Assembly (NCBI RefSeq): GCF_000023585.1 | Contig: NC_012914.1 | Location: 5,649,501-5,713,500, forward strand | Direction: 5' to 3' | DNA from: Paenibacillus sp. JDR-2 | GTDB taxonomy: Bacteria > Bacillota > Bacilli > Paenibacillales > Paenibacillaceae | Length of the DNA: 64,000 nucleotides | Shown here: positions 1 to 8,468 of the stretch, one piece after another | Layout: every line of letters starts with the position of its first letter | Position numbering within the stretch: the first letter of the stretch is position 1 | Notes under the pieces: model-generated | The model's input: the letters and a program-made list of their open reading frames with translations, nothing else | Told to the model about the DNA's origin: nothing | Databases searched by the model: none | Made by a program: the position numbers and the translations under genes

Positions 1-18
1 TTCGCGGAGGCAACGACA

Positions 19-807
19 ATGGGATATTACGTAACGGTAGAGCAAGGTGTAAAGCTCTACGTAGAGGACATCAACCCGGGAGGAAACAAGACGATCGTGT
101 TTCTTCATGGCTGGCCGCTCAGCCATGAGCAGTTCGAGTATCAGTTCGATGTGCTTCCGAGCGCAGGGTTTCGCTGCATCGGTATCGACTGGCGCGGCTT
201 CGGTAAGTCAGATCGTCCCTATGGGGGTTATACCTTAGATCGGCTTGCGGACGATATCCGAGCAGTCGTTGATGCGCTACAGTTGAAAGAATTCGTGCTC
301 GTCGGACATTCGACCGGAGGCGCAATAGCTATCAAATACGTGGTGCGTTACAATGGCGGAGACGTATCCAAGCTCGTGCTAATAGATGCGGCAGCGCCAA
401 GGGGCTTCACCAAGGAGACTGCGGCACAGCTGCTAAAACAAACGTTGAATGACCGGGCAAATATGATGCGCGGCGTAACTGACATTTTCTTCTTCCAGTA
501 TATCACCAAGCCACTCTCGGACTGGTTCAATCAGTTAGGCATGCAAGCTGCCGGCTGGTCAACAGCCGCGATCATCATCATGCTGAGCGACTTCGATCTG
601 AATGCCGACCTGCCAAGCATCCAAGTGCCGACATTGATCGTGCATGGCATTCACGACAAGGTTATTCCATTCAGCCAGGCAGAAGAGATGCATCGAAAAA
701 TCCCCCATTCACGGCTCGTGCCGTTCATGTACAGCGGCCACGGTTCGTTCTACGAAGAGCGCGACAAGCTCAATGAGTTACTTCGGGAGTTCACTGTAAT
801 GAACTAA
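19..807 (+). CDS. alpha/beta hydrolase (chloroperoxidase/esterase-like)
   Basis: Complete 262-aa cytoplasmic alpha/beta-hydrolase. Visible are the oxyanion-hole segment FLHGWPLS near residue 28, the nucleophile elbow GHSTGG near residue 97, an acid-bearing HGIHDKVIPF near residue 211 and the catalytic His in YSGHGSF near residue 241. The layout and length match cofactor-free haloperoxidases and related esterases; the substrate cannot be read from the sequence. The ATG follows a GGAGG site 8 bases upstream. It runs convergently toward the minus-strand cassette-like genes, so it probably marks the edge of that region. Confidence 0.88.
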   Translation: MGYYVTVEQGVKLYVEDINPGGNKTIVFLHGWPLSHEQFEYQFDVLPSAGFRCIGIDWRGFGKSDRPYGGYTLDRLADDIRAVVDALQLKEFVLVGHSTGGAIAIKYVVRYNGGDVSKLVLIDAAAPRGFTKETAAQLLKQTLNDRANMMRGVTDIFFFQYITKPLSDWFNQLGMQAAGWSTAAIIIMLSDFDLNADLPSIQVPTLIVHGIHDKVIPFSQAEEMHRKIPHSRLVPFMYSGHGSFYEERDKLNELLREFTVMN

Positions 808-931
808 ATGAAGAAAACGACAGCCTTTTTGTGATATGCATAATCGTCTAATTCCTTCCAAAATCGCCTTCGATAATAAGTAATAATGCATCGGATAGTT
901 ATTAATCATTTATTCAAGATAGTTCCCACTC

Positions 932-1021
932 TATCCTGCCCTTCTTTAATAAATAAGGCAGCTGATCCTCAGACCGGCTGCCTTTACGTTGTTTCCAACT
1001 ATCGTTTCCCGATAGTTCAAC
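932..1021 (-). repeat. cassette-boundary dyad element A
   Basis: One of a family of about 92-bp elements lying just downstream of minus-strand genes. Read on the minus strand it starts with a gene-proximal box ACTATCGGGAAACGATAG, contains a strong hairpin (AAGGCAGC paired with GCTGCCTT), and ends with the distal box GGGCAGGATAG. The stop codon of the broken small gene at 1017-1246 lies inside its first bases. It is the last copy of the series. Its flank shares about 30 bp with the flank of element F near 5065-5095. Confidence 0.72.
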
Positions 1022-1246
1022 TTCGCCTCAAATCTTCTTGAGCCAATTCTAGAGCAATTGCCAATTTAATACGGTCTTTCTTGGTAAGTCCAATCATGTA
1101 TTCTGATACCGTCATTGTTTCAATTATAGGCTCTACGCTCAAAGCATAACTGTTGGTCTCGATTATCGTGACTGTATCTGTATTTATGAGGTAAGTTATG
1201 ATGTCCTCCCCTTGCTCTGGTACGCCGTGACTAAGTTCAATTTCAT
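1017..1246 (-). pseudogene. frameshifted small cassette gene
   Basis: A ribosome site (AGGGTGATGAG) and ATG at 1246 lead into a frame that stops after 16 codons. The adjacent frame stays open to a TGA at 1017-1019 and encodes about 75 residues of normal-looking protein ending KLAIALELAQEDLRRS. A single-base frameshift near the start would join the two, so I read this as one decayed gene rather than two. No family is recognised. It sits between dyad element A and half-element A2, as the other cassette genes do. Alternatives are an unusual start codon or a sequencing error. Confidence 0.5.
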
Positions 1247-1265
1247 CTCATCACCCTATATGGTT

Positions 1266-1294
1266 GATTCAATATCGTTCCTCGTTAGCTCAAC
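1266..1294 (-). repeat. cassette-boundary half element A2
   Basis: Only the gene-proximal box of the dyad family is present here, reading GAGCTAACGAGGAACGATAT on the minus strand about 50 bases after the OsmC-like gene. The central hairpin and the GGGCAGGATA box are missing, and the next gene's ribosome site follows within about 15 bases. It looks like a truncated copy. Confidence 0.55.
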
Positions 1295-1345
1295 AAAAAC
1301 AGCAACCGGCAAGTAACCGGGTACTGTCGAGTTATTTTAAAGTAA

Positions 1346-1747
1346 TCATACCCTTTGCTCAGATAATACTGCTTCATTAATAAATTCTAGCTGTTTAGAT
1401 AATGTTTTTTTAACTGGACAGTTCATTACCTTTCTCAACACTACTTCCTTGGTTTCTTTATCGATTGATCCTGAAATGTCAATTTGGTACTTAAATATAG
1501 TCTTTACTTCGTTGCTTCTATCCAATTCAACTGTAACATTAACCCCGTCGTAAGATACATTCATAAAGTCCAATATCATTCTCGTAGTAATATTTAAACA
1601 CGAAGCATAAGCGGATTCTATCAGATCATGTGGTCTAAAATATTTTCCACTCCCCCCTTTCTCTTCAGTAACATCAGAATAAATTTCGGAAGTACCATTA
1701 AAAATTTCCGTAATATAAGTTTCGCTTCCACTTGTTGAGATAACCAC
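1346..1747 (-). CDS. OsmC/Ohr family protein
   Basis: 133-aa OsmC-type fold. OsmC and Ohr proteins reduce organic hydroperoxides with two cysteines; here one lies in ASCLNITTRM near residue 50 and the second in NCPVKKTL near residue 109, matching the family pattern. The GTG start at 1747 has a GGAGGG site 8 bases upstream (TTGGAGGGAATACAGTG). The region is AT-rich compared with the 10-60 kb part of the window. The gene is a single-gene unit between half-element A2 and dyad element B. Subfamily (Ohr, OsmC or YhfA type) is not assigned. Confidence 0.8.
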   Translation of the reverse strand: MVISTSGSETYITEIFNGTSEIYSDVTEEKGGSGKYFRPHDLIESAYASCLNITTRMILDFMNVSYDGVNVTVELDRSNEVKTIFKYQIDISGSIDKETKEVVLRKVMNCPVKKTLSKQLEFINEAVLSEQRV

Positions 1748-1873
1748 TGTATTCCCTCCAATTATTTATATTAAGGATAACTGTATTATTGCTCTTACGA
1801 TGATAGTAGTGAAATATATTAAAACAATTTATTTAATAGTTATAACCTATAAATAATTCTTGATCGAATCTAC

Positions 1874-1966
1874 TATCCTGCCCTTTCGCTCAATAAAAGC
1901 TGCAGCTGATCCTCGATCTGCTGCAGCTTTATTGATTGAACTATAGTCTCCCGTTAACGGTATGAC
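1874..1966 (-). repeat. cassette-boundary dyad element B
   Basis: Full copy of the dyad family, ending five bases from the stop codon of the phosphotransferase gene. On the minus strand: proximal box GTTAACGGGAGACTATAGTT, central stem AAGCTGCAG/CTGCAGCTT, distal box GGGCAGGATAG. The hairpin lacks a T-tract, so it is a poor classical terminator. Confidence 0.72.
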
Positions 1967-1971
1967 ATTTC

Positions 1972-2892
1972 TTAATCAGCGAGAGCACGTTTTATGATCG
2001 CTTTTGCTTCAGCAACCAACTTTTCATCTTTATAATCAATTGCCTGCATCATGATCAAAATGGGAATGTATATGGCTATCAATCGAGCTAATATCTTCGT
2101 TTCTTCATCTACATCCCCATATTCTTTGAAAAAGTCTGAACGCGCATCCGGAGGCAAAAAGCTATACGCGACATTCAAGTCGCAAGCAGGATGTCCAATA
2201 TTGATATCTCCCCAGTCGATAATCCCTGAAACTATTCCATTTTCGTCTACCAACATATTTTTAAAATGAAGGTCTCCATGGAGGAATACGTTTTTGGGTT
2301 TCACTTTTTCAGTTCCAAGCTGTTCCAAATAGTTCGATAATTCACGATACTCTTCTTCACTAAAATGAAGGGCAAGGTCGGAAATGAATTTATGCAACTT
2401 TTCTTTACGCATTACAATATCAATCAAATTTCTATGGTCATGTTGAACTCCATTTTCTTGGGCAATTTGCACAGGGAATGCATGTAAGCTTTTTAAAAAT
2501 TGCGCGAGCGTTGTTGCTGATAACGCACGTTGCTGGTCAGTTAATCCGATTGGAAACTCTCCTGATAAATAGGGGTAGCCTAGGAAAGGTGCAGGATAAT
2601 TATAATCCCCTTCCCCAAAAAATAGAGGTAACGAATATGCAATGGAACAATAATCTTTAAGCTTAGGTAGTATCTTTCCTTCCATCCTTAAACGATTAAT
2701 TGCAACTTCTCTTCTTGGAAAGCGAAATACATATTCGATCCCGACAAGAAAAACAGTGTTATCCCAGCCGTATCCAAGTTTTTGTACGCATTGTGAAGCT
2801 AACTGCGGAAACTGACTGCTTATTAATTTATGAGCCAATTCTTCTGATACTTCCCATTCCGCATCCCATTGATTCGTACTTCCCATACCCAT
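1972..2892 (-). CDS. aminoglycoside/macrolide phosphotransferase-family kinase
   Basis: 306-aa protein-kinase-like phosphotransferase. It has a nucleotide-binding segment LGYGWDNTVFLVG near residue 39, the catalytic loop FLHGDLHFKN near residue 205 and the metal-binding IIDWGD near residue 223, all intact. The family phosphorylates small molecules, often aminoglycosides or macrolides, so this is a candidate resistance gene; the substrate cannot be assigned. The start MGMGS follows a GAGGGAG site. It behaves as a one-gene cassette, with element B five bases after its stop and element C about 110 bases upstream of its start. Confidence 0.82.
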   Translation of the reverse strand: MGMGSTNQWDAEWEVSEELAHKLISSQFPQLASQCVQKLGYGWDNTVFLVGIEYVFRFPRREVAINRLRMEGKILPKLKDYCSIAYSLPLFFGEGDYNYPAPFLGYPYLSGEFPIGLTDQQRALSATTLAQFLKSLHAFPVQIAQENGVQHDHRNLIDIVMRKEKLHKFISDLALHFSEEEYRELSNYLEQLGTEKVKPKNVFLHGDLHFKNMLVDENGIVSGIIDWGDINIGHPACDLNVAYSFLPPDARSDFFKEYGDVDEETKILARLIAIYIPILIMMQAIDYKDEKLVAEAKAIIKRALAD

Positions 2893-3004
2893 TTATCGAC
2901 TCCCTCACGAAAATAGAAAATAGGCTCGACTAGCCTGTTCCATTTACAACATCATATCATTAATTTGTTCTTCTGTTCGAGAACAACCTTACCGTCTGTT
3001 CCTC

Positions 3005-3095
3005 TATCCTGCCCGTTCATAACAAAAAAGCAGCCAACGTAAAACGCCAGCTGCTGTCACGATGTATTAAAGTATAGTTCCTCGATAGCTTAACG
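3005..3095 (-). repeat. cassette-boundary dyad element C
   Basis: Full copy of the dyad family: minus-strand proximal box AGCTATCGAGGAACTATA, central stem AGCAGC/GCTGCT, distal box GGGCAGGATAG. It lies about 70 bases past the stop of the secreted-protein gene, the largest such gap in the array. Confidence 0.7.
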
Positions 3096-3165
3096 TAAAA
3101 AGTGAAGAAACCAATCCATCCGACTTCCCTTTATCAATCCCAGATCTTCATTCAGTGTAATTCCT

Positions 3166-3666
3166 TCAAGTTACACTATCGGAAGCGGATGCAGACCACT
3201 CTACACTTACACCAGTGGAACACTGGAATGAGATGGCATTATCACCACCGCGCATTCCTTGTGGATAATCCGTCGTGCTTCTCCATGTATATGCTTGTCC
3301 TGGCTGAATAGTTGCTGCAATATACTCTAACCCTGACGAGTGTTTCATCGTAACCGTTAGCACGCCTTTACCTGTGTTGTGAAAATAAAATTTTCCATGT
3401 CCATAACCAGCTGGTATTACAAAATAGGCGGGGGCGCCAGAAGTTGAAGCGGTCACGGTTGTGAGAGGCTGTTGGTTACCCTTAATAAACGGCGTAATAG
3501 ACTCAAAGTCTTTGTCAGATACTTCTGGCGACGTGGCTGGAGTTACGATTGGGGAATTGGATTCTGTCGGTGTTACCTCTTCAGAATCAGCGTTAATTAC
3601 TGCTGGAATCGTTAAAGCTGCGGCTAGCGCTAGAGATAGCACGGTGAATTTAGTTTGCTTCATCAT
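3166..3666 (-). CDS. secreted small protein of unknown function
   Basis: 166-aa protein with a clear signal peptide (MMKQTKFTVLSLALAAALT, cleavage probably after VINA), a Thr/Ser/Pro-rich linker and a beta-rich C-terminal domain with a YGHGKFYFHNTGKGVLTVTM stretch. No family is recognised. The start is placed at the ATG pair at 3666 because an AGGAAG site lies 10 bases upstream; the open frame continues upstream through dyad element D, but that extension has no signal peptide logic and reads the repeat. Single gene between elements C and D. Confidence 0.6.
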   Translation of the reverse strand: MMKQTKFTVLSLALAAALTIPAVINADSEEVTPTESNSPIVTPATSPEVSDKDFESITPFIKGNQQPLTTVTASTSGAPAYFVIPAGYGHGKFYFHNTGKGVLTVTMKHSSGLEYIAATIQPGQAYTWRSTTDYPQGMRGGDNAISFQCSTGVSVEWSASASDSVT

Positions 3667-3749
3667 TTGATACAATCTTCCTATCTGTTGAATTTTTACA
3701 GGTAATTGGCTTCTCTTATAAATACGCATCCTGCTGATCAATTGTTGCG

Positions 3750-3840
3750 TTAACCTGCCCGTTCGTTGAGAAAACGGCAGCTCATCATGTGATAAGCTGC
3801 CGTCGTGCTGTCTTGAGCTATAGTTCCCCGTTAGCGTAAT
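3750..3840 (-). repeat. cassette-boundary dyad element D
   Basis: Best preserved copy. Its ends form an imperfect dyad (CGTTAAC opposite GTTAGCG), the centre is a 9-bp stem ACGGCAGCT/AGCTGCCGT, and the distal box is GGGCAGGTTA instead of GGGCAGGATA. It stops nine bases before the stop codon of the gene at 3849. Confidence 0.72.
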
Positions 3841-3848
3841 GGTCAATG

Positions 3849-4358
3849 CTAATTCCTAATTGGTTCTCCATACTTAAATTCAATCATTCGTAATTTATAT
3901 TTATCTAAATCTTCTATTGATGCAAGCCTAGAAATTATTGATTTTCCTGATTTCTCTTCTTTTTGTATAACTGGTATTCCGTAGTCTTCTGAAAGCACAT
4001 TATCTTCAAGATGGTAATTAATCTCTCTGACCGATAGTATAATTCTTATTGAATCACCATCCTTTAATAAGACAACTTCTTCATTCCCAGACGCTAAGGT
4101 TTGCTTCCATTTAATAAATTTTTCAGTACCTTCGCTTAACCCGACTCCATCATATTTAACAATTACAGTATCCTCAATAGTCATTGTCTTACCGTCAACC
4201 TGATATTTTGCATAAAAAGGAAATTCTCCATAAGTATATTTAGGCAGAGGAGGATCTTCTTGAAATGAAAGACCCCAATAAACTAATAGCCAAGGACCTG
4301 CAATAGCAAGAAACAAAAGAACAACAACTATCGAGATAACAGCTAATAGCGGCTTCAT
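3849..4358 (-). CDS. membrane-anchored protein of unknown function
   Basis: 169 aa. One N-terminal membrane segment (about residues 4-30, rich in V, L and I, followed by VYWGLSFQEDPPLP) is followed by a soluble, charged beta/alpha domain that should face outside. It is not a lipoprotein, because no lipobox Cys is present. I recognise no family. AT-rich, with a ribosome site GGGGGATG before the ATG. It lies between dyad elements D and E as an isolated unit. Confidence 0.6.
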   Translation of the reverse strand: MKPLLAVISIVVVLLFLAIAGPWLLVYWGLSFQEDPPLPKYTYGEFPFYAKYQVDGKTMTIEDTVIVKYDGVGLSEGTEKFIKWKQTLASGNEEVVLLKDGDSIRIILSVREINYHLEDNVLSEDYGIPVIQKEEKSGKSIISRLASIEDLDKYKLRMIEFKYGEPIRN

Positions 4359-4461
4359 TACATCCCCCTTGTATTAAGGCTATCAGAGCCTCTTTCATAC
4401 CTTATCTCCATATTTTTTATGGTATTAGTATCCTAATTGAAATACAACGAGTTAATTCCAT

Positions 4462-4554
4462 TATCCTGCCCTTTAGTTGAAAAAACGGCAGCGCATCATT
4501 TGATAAGCGCTGCCATCGTGTCGTATTGAACTATCATTCCTCTTCGTGCAATGA
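4462..4554 (-). repeat. cassette-boundary dyad element E
   Basis: Full copy with a degenerated proximal box (CACGAAGAGGAATGATAG), a central stem GGCAGCGC/GCGCTGCC and a perfect distal box GGGCAGGATA. It ends eight bases from the stop codon of the gene at 4563, the same spacing as elements B and D. Confidence 0.7.
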
Positions 4555-4562
4555 TATCTGAA

Positions 4563-5021
4563 TTAAGATTTATTTCTTAGCTTGTTGAAGTTACTAATTA
4601 TTGTTTCTACATCTTGAACTTCATTCAAATCAATAATCCTACGAAGTTTCATACTCCAGCAACTTAAGTTCAAGGAGTTACATAGTTCCCTGCAAATATG
4701 TAAAGCTTCAGTTATACTTCCTTCTTCTTTATAATAATTAGTTCTGACAGAAATCATTTCAGCCTGTTCAGATACAGTGCCAGCGTTTAGTTCAATTTCT
4801 ACTTTGTACTGCTCATCGTTATATAGAAAATAACACGCATCATCGAATGAATTCCAACTTTTCAATGTTGGGTCATTCTTTATTTTATCTATTTTTTTGA
4901 GCTCATTTACTGCTTGGACAAAGTTAAAATAATACGGCCCAATAAACTCCATACCTTCTTCCGTAAGCATAGATGAATTTCCTATAGGATACAAAATAAA
5001 CTGGTAATCACCTAATCCCAT
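4563..5021 (-). CDS. hypothetical cytoplasmic protein
   Basis: 152-aa soluble acidic protein without signal peptide or membrane segment; no family recognised. It has a two-Cys C-terminal part (ICRELCNSLNLSCWSMKL). I chose the ATG at 5021 because the GGAGG of CCGGAGGTGATTTTTGATG is 9 bases upstream; a TTG one codon earlier is a weaker choice. Its upstream flank shares a roughly 30-bp stretch with the outer flank of element A, which could be a shared promoter (TTGAATAAATGATTAATAAA). Confidence 0.55.
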   Translation of the reverse strand: MGLGDYQFILYPIGNSSMLTEEGMEFIGPYYFNFVQAVNELKKIDKIKNDPTLKSWNSFDDACYFLYNDEQYKVEIELNAGTVSEQAEMISVRTNYYKEEGSITEALHICRELCNSLNLSCWSMKLRRIIDLNEVQDVETIISNFNKLRNKS

Positions 5022-5095
5022 CAAAAATCACCTCCGGTAACAAGTAGTTACGCATCTAGTATTTATTAATCATTTATTCAAGATAGTTTCCACGT

Positions 5096-5116
5096 TATCC
5101 TGCCCGTTAGCTTAAT
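5096..5116 (-). repeat. cassette-boundary element F, collapsed copy
   Basis: Both boxes of the dyad family are fused without the central hairpin: on the minus strand AAGCTAACGGGCAGGATA. The flank on the far side matches that of element A. It marks the upstream limit of the cassette-like series. Confidence 0.55.
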
Positions 5117-5158
5117 AGGAAAATCTACATCACACAGTATAACAAGGTCAAAAATTAA

Positions 5159-5185
5159 AGAGCCGTAGGGATACTATACGGCTCT
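5159..5185 (-). terminator. rho-independent terminator
   Basis: Stem AGAGCCGTA/TACGGCTCT with a 9-base loop, followed on the minus strand by TTTAATTTTT. It terminates the gene ending at 5257. Confidence 0.7.
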
Positions 5186-5256
5186 CTTGTACGCGCGCTT
5201 CACGATTTAACCTTTTTTAACGCCTATCCACCGGCTAGCGGTTGATCAGGTGATGA

Positions 5257-5964
5257 TTAAGGATAATATATCCTTGTACTATCGAAATAATTAAAAGAAG
5301 TTATAGTCCAATCATTAACCTTCTTAGTCATCTCAGCTTCAATACTGTAGCTATAGTCATAATCGCCAACAATCCCATCTGATTGAAAAACCGCTTTAAA
5401 TTTAGTAAGACTTTTATTCCATTGAATATACTCTGACTCAGGAAGACCTATTTCTACGTTTTTTTTATGAAATTGAATCCAGTGTTTCTTCTTGGACATC
5501 GCATTTGTTGCAAGAGTCAATGCCTGATTATCTGTCAATGGACGAGCATAAACCGTAATGTGCTCAGATTTTCCTGTCAAAGTAGATGCATCCCACCTGA
5601 TATAATCGTTCGGATAGAAGAAGTTACTTAAAGCTTTAAATTGTACATACACCGCACCATTTCTCAACAATACTCCATTACCAACAGTGGCATTAAAAGT
5701 CTTCCCGCCTTTAGTTAGTGAAGCAGTTTTTGTCTTCTGATTCCAATTTATTTTCACTTCAAGATATTTATCAAGTTGTTCATCGTATCTGAATAGATTA
5801 TTCGTCGCCATACTACGGAGAGGGGCATATAATCTACCCTCAGAAAGCAAACCATTTACTCCGCCATATGCATCATAATCATCATTTGCGGCATAAGAAC
5901 TCATTGGACCAATCATTAAAGCACCACTCATTACACTTACACATACTAATACTGTTTTCTTCAT
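5257..5964 (-). CDS. secreted copper-amine-oxidase-N-like protein
   Basis: 235 aa with a signal peptide (MKKTVLVCVSVMSGALMIG, cleavage probably after SYA). Residues about 25-130 resemble the copper amine oxidase N-terminal domain often found in Paenibacillus surface proteins (LYAPLRSMATNNLF, VYVQFKALSNFFY); the C-terminal third is unassigned. The start is the second ATG, because GGAGG lies seven bases before it. It has a real terminator after it, unlike the dyad-flanked genes, and no dyad element upstream, so it is probably the last or non-cassette member. Confidence 0.6.
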   Translation of the reverse strand: MKKTVLVCVSVMSGALMIGPMSSYAANDDYDAYGGVNGLLSEGRLYAPLRSMATNNLFRYDEQLDKYLEVKINWNQKTKTASLTKGGKTFNATVGNGVLLRNGAVYVQFKALSNFFYPNDYIRWDASTLTGKSEHITVYARPLTDNQALTLATNAMSKKKHWIQFHKKNVEIGLPESEYIQWNKSLTKFKAVFQSDGIVGDYDYSYSIEAEMTKKVNDWTITSFNYFDSTRIYYP

Positions 5965-6098
5965 TTCAACCTCCATAATTTTATAAATAAGCGAGAAATT
6001 AATTGTTTAATAAATATTAACACCTATACTTACTCATTCGAAGTTAAAAACTGTAAGGTTGGATAACAGGTCGCGTATTATGTTGCTACGTGTACGAG

Positions 6099-6980
6099 TC
6101 ACTTTTTCTTATACTTCATATCTGTAAATCTTGGTCCTGCAACAAACCCTAGCCTTTGGTATAAGTGTTCTGCTGGATTTCCAATTAGAATATGTAGTTT
6201 TATAACCGGCGTAATCGAATATGCCGCTGTGATAGAGTATTTTATCATAGCTTGCGCAAGTCCTTTTCCGCGGTATTCCGGTAGTACAAACACATCATTT
6301 ATACCTGAAAAATTGTTAACTATCTCCGGATATACACCTGCAATGCAGCCGCCTATAATTCTGTCTGTGCTTTTTTCCTTTGCTACCACTACTTGATTAA
6401 GTGTATTAGTTGCTCTGTACCATTCGAAACAATTACTTATTGTTTTATTAATTTCTTCAATACTTTCTTCCCCAAAGACTTCATATACTATTCCACCAAG
6501 AAATGAATTCCTGAGGGCTCTAGCCATTTCTGGTATATCACTTTCTTTTGGCGTTTCAAGGACATAGCAATCATCAAGTGAGTAGCTTAGTCTGTCGGTC
6601 GGTCGGCACATAATTTGTCTCGGTCTCCAAATTTCTGCACCGAAGCTCATTAATATATCAATATTTTCCGTAAGTATACCTTTTAATTGAATTTCCCCTT
6701 CTGGGCTTATAGCTTCTCCTTGCAGCAATAACAACTTCCAAAATAATCTTCTGTCACAAAAAGGGGCAATTAGAAAAGGAAACATGATTACATTAGGAGC
6801 AATAATCGCACCACCCACTTTTTCCCCATCACAATATAAAAAATAACAATCTTCAGACCATTTTGTATCATTTAGCCGAGCATTCCAGTCGTACCACATC
6901 TCGATATCTGCTTGTGAATATATGGTTTGATATACAGCAAACAAGTTCTTGTTTGCTTTTTCAAAATAATGATTTTTCAT
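6099..6980 (-). CDS. GNAT-family N-acetyltransferase
   Basis: 293 aa. The C-terminal half carries the acetyl-CoA binding pattern of GNAT enzymes, VFVLPEYRGKGLAQAMIKYS near residue 230, followed by HILIGNPAEHLYQRLGF; the N-terminal half (residues 1-130) is a second, degenerate acetyltransferase-like domain. The acceptor substrate is unknown. AT-rich and monocistronic. The ATG at 6980 is preceded by GAGGATTGTAA. Confidence 0.75.
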   Translation of the reverse strand: MKNHYFEKANKNLFAVYQTIYSQADIEMWYDWNARLNDTKWSEDCYFLYCDGEKVGGAIIAPNVIMFPFLIAPFCDRRLFWKLLLLQGEAISPEGEIQLKGILTENIDILMSFGAEIWRPRQIMCRPTDRLSYSLDDCYVLETPKESDIPEMARALRNSFLGGIVYEVFGEESIEEINKTISNCFEWYRATNTLNQVVVAKEKSTDRIIGGCIAGVYPEIVNNFSGINDVFVLPEYRGKGLAQAMIKYSITAAYSITPVIKLHILIGNPAEHLYQRLGFVAGPRFTDMKYKKK

Positions 6981-7252
6981 TTACAATCCTCATTATAAAA
7001 ATATTTTTGCAACCCTTTGCACCTTGTAGCTCCGTTGGAAAATCTAGATTAACACCTTCAATTCAAACTTCTATCGCTCTAATAATCATGCAATATATCC
7101 CCAATAAATGGAAGATTTAATCTGATCGAGCGCAATGTTGAGGTGGGGATGCCAGTCATAACAATCCGTTCGGTTTTGTTTTCCGTTTATCTTCCGTTTA
7201 CAAAAACGCACTAAGCTATTATTAATTAAATCGAACTCAAGGAGAGATGCAC

Positions 7253-7672
7253 ATGGAGAACAAATCATTAATCGAAGCAATGGATGGCTATTTTCAAGCG
7301 GGGACTCTATTGGATTTGGATAGGCTGGATGCGATCTATGCACCTGATTTCGTAAACATTAGGACTGATCAGATCGGGCAAACCGTCACGATTACGAAGG
7401 AACAGTTCATGCTGACCTTTCGCCGCTTGAAGCATGGGGGTGGGACGACGCTCGGAATGACTGAAGATGTGCAGTACATGGCCACGACCGTGTATGATAA
7501 TCACGGATCGGTCGTTTTGCGTCGAGTAAAGGAAGGAAAGCCCGCTCTGTACAACTTCGTCTGGCGCATGAAGGATGGACTGCCGACAACGATCATTCGC
7601 GAGTTTTCGGTGGAGGATGACTTAAGTGCACTGATCAGCATGATTCGCGGATCATCTACCGGCGGACAATAA
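7253..7672 (+). CDS. SnoaL/NTF2-like domain protein
   Basis: 139-aa small protein with the cone-like NTF2 pattern: an N-terminal helix (IEAMDGYFQAGTLLDLDRLD), then IYAPDFVNIRTD and alternating strands ending LPTTIIREFSVEDD. Proteins of this fold bind or isomerise small molecules, or act as immunity-like partners; no function is assigned. The start is the second ATG, since AAGGAG lies 8 bases before it and only 2 before the first. Confidence 0.6.
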   Translation: MENKSLIEAMDGYFQAGTLLDLDRLDAIYAPDFVNIRTDQIGQTVTITKEQFMLTFRRLKHGGGTTLGMTEDVQYMATTVYDNHGSVVLRRVKEGKPALYNFVWRMKDGLPTTIIREFSVEDDLSALISMIRGSSTGGQ

Positions 7673-7770
7673 TTGTCCTAGTAATCCGGCAGTCAGTCCT
7701 AAATAAATTTATATAAGAAAAACAATATAATCTTTAGTTTGTCCAATCAATAACCTCATAAATGAAATCC

Positions 7771-8301
7771 TTATCCACTATCCGTGAGATTCAGATATTT
7801 CCTTACCTTCTCTACATTCTTTCCATTACCCGCTCCAGCAAGCGAATAGTGCCAAACTTTATCGCCAAAGTAATCATTAAAGGCAATATCTAAATCATTT
7901 AGGATACGGTACGCATACTGTATAGCTTTCAGGTCCTCACGCATGACACCGAATTTAAGAAGGTCTTGAGCATTGTGTAAATCCTCTCTTAAAAAGTCAC
8001 TTGAAAGTGGCGGAACGCCATCCAATTTGTCCACAGCATCCTTTAACTGTTCTTTATCGGAACCCGTGAATTGAAAATCCTCATCCGCACCCCAGCCGAG
8101 TAAATCATCTAATATCCCATGAACTTCTGCGATAGTTGCTTTAACCTCTACCGGCACCTCATTTAACATAGGTTTACTTTCAGCTGTGACGACTATCCCG
8201 TCATCCCCATAGTAGGTACGTTTGGTATATTGGATGCATAAAACAACGGATACAACAACAATAGCAATAACAGCCAATTCCCCTAATTTAGACATCTTCA
8301 C
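7771..8301 (-). CDS. membrane-anchored hypothetical protein
   Basis: 176 aa. A single N-terminal transmembrane helix (LAVIAIVVVSVVLCI, about residues 8-24) is followed by a soluble, mostly helical acidic domain (repeated D/E-rich helices, DLHNAQDLLKFGVMREDL). No family recognised. Several starts are possible (TTG 8307, GTG 8301, ATG 8295); GTG has the best spacing to AGGTG. Confidence 0.55.
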   Translation of the reverse strand: MKMSKLGELAVIAIVVVSVVLCIQYTKRTYYGDDGIVVTAESKPMLNEVPVEVKATIAEVHGILDDLLGWGADEDFQFTGSDKEQLKDAVDKLDGVPPLSSDFLREDLHNAQDLLKFGVMREDLKAIQYAYRILNDLDIAFNDYFGDKVWHYSLAGAGNGKNVEKVRKYLNLTDSG

Positions 8302-8398
8302 ATTCAAACACCTGCCTATGTTTCATGGGTTCTAATTAGATATAATCCACATTTTACCATAATTAGCACAAGGCTTAAATAAGTCACCTTCATGAAAA

Positions 8399-8422
8399 AG
8401 AACCTTGATTTATCAAGGTTCT
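8399..8422 (-). terminator. terminator of the GH29 gene
   Basis: Perfect 10-bp stem AGAACCTTGA/TCAAGGTTCT with a 4-base loop and TTTTT following on the minus strand, 47 bases after the fucosidase stop codon. Confidence 0.8.
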
Positions 8423-8468
8423 AAATCGGGATTATTATATCGTTGTACTCCTCCTTCAATATCTGAGA

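Noticed and set aside
3667..3846. 60-residue N-terminal extension of the secreted protein
   Set aside because: It would translate dyad element D and hide the signal peptide; a ribosome site supports the inner start.
932..5116. classical integron or CALIN array
   Set aside because: The element ends do not match GTTRRRY/RYYYAAC cores and no tyrosine integrase is seen; kept only as a cassette-like layout.
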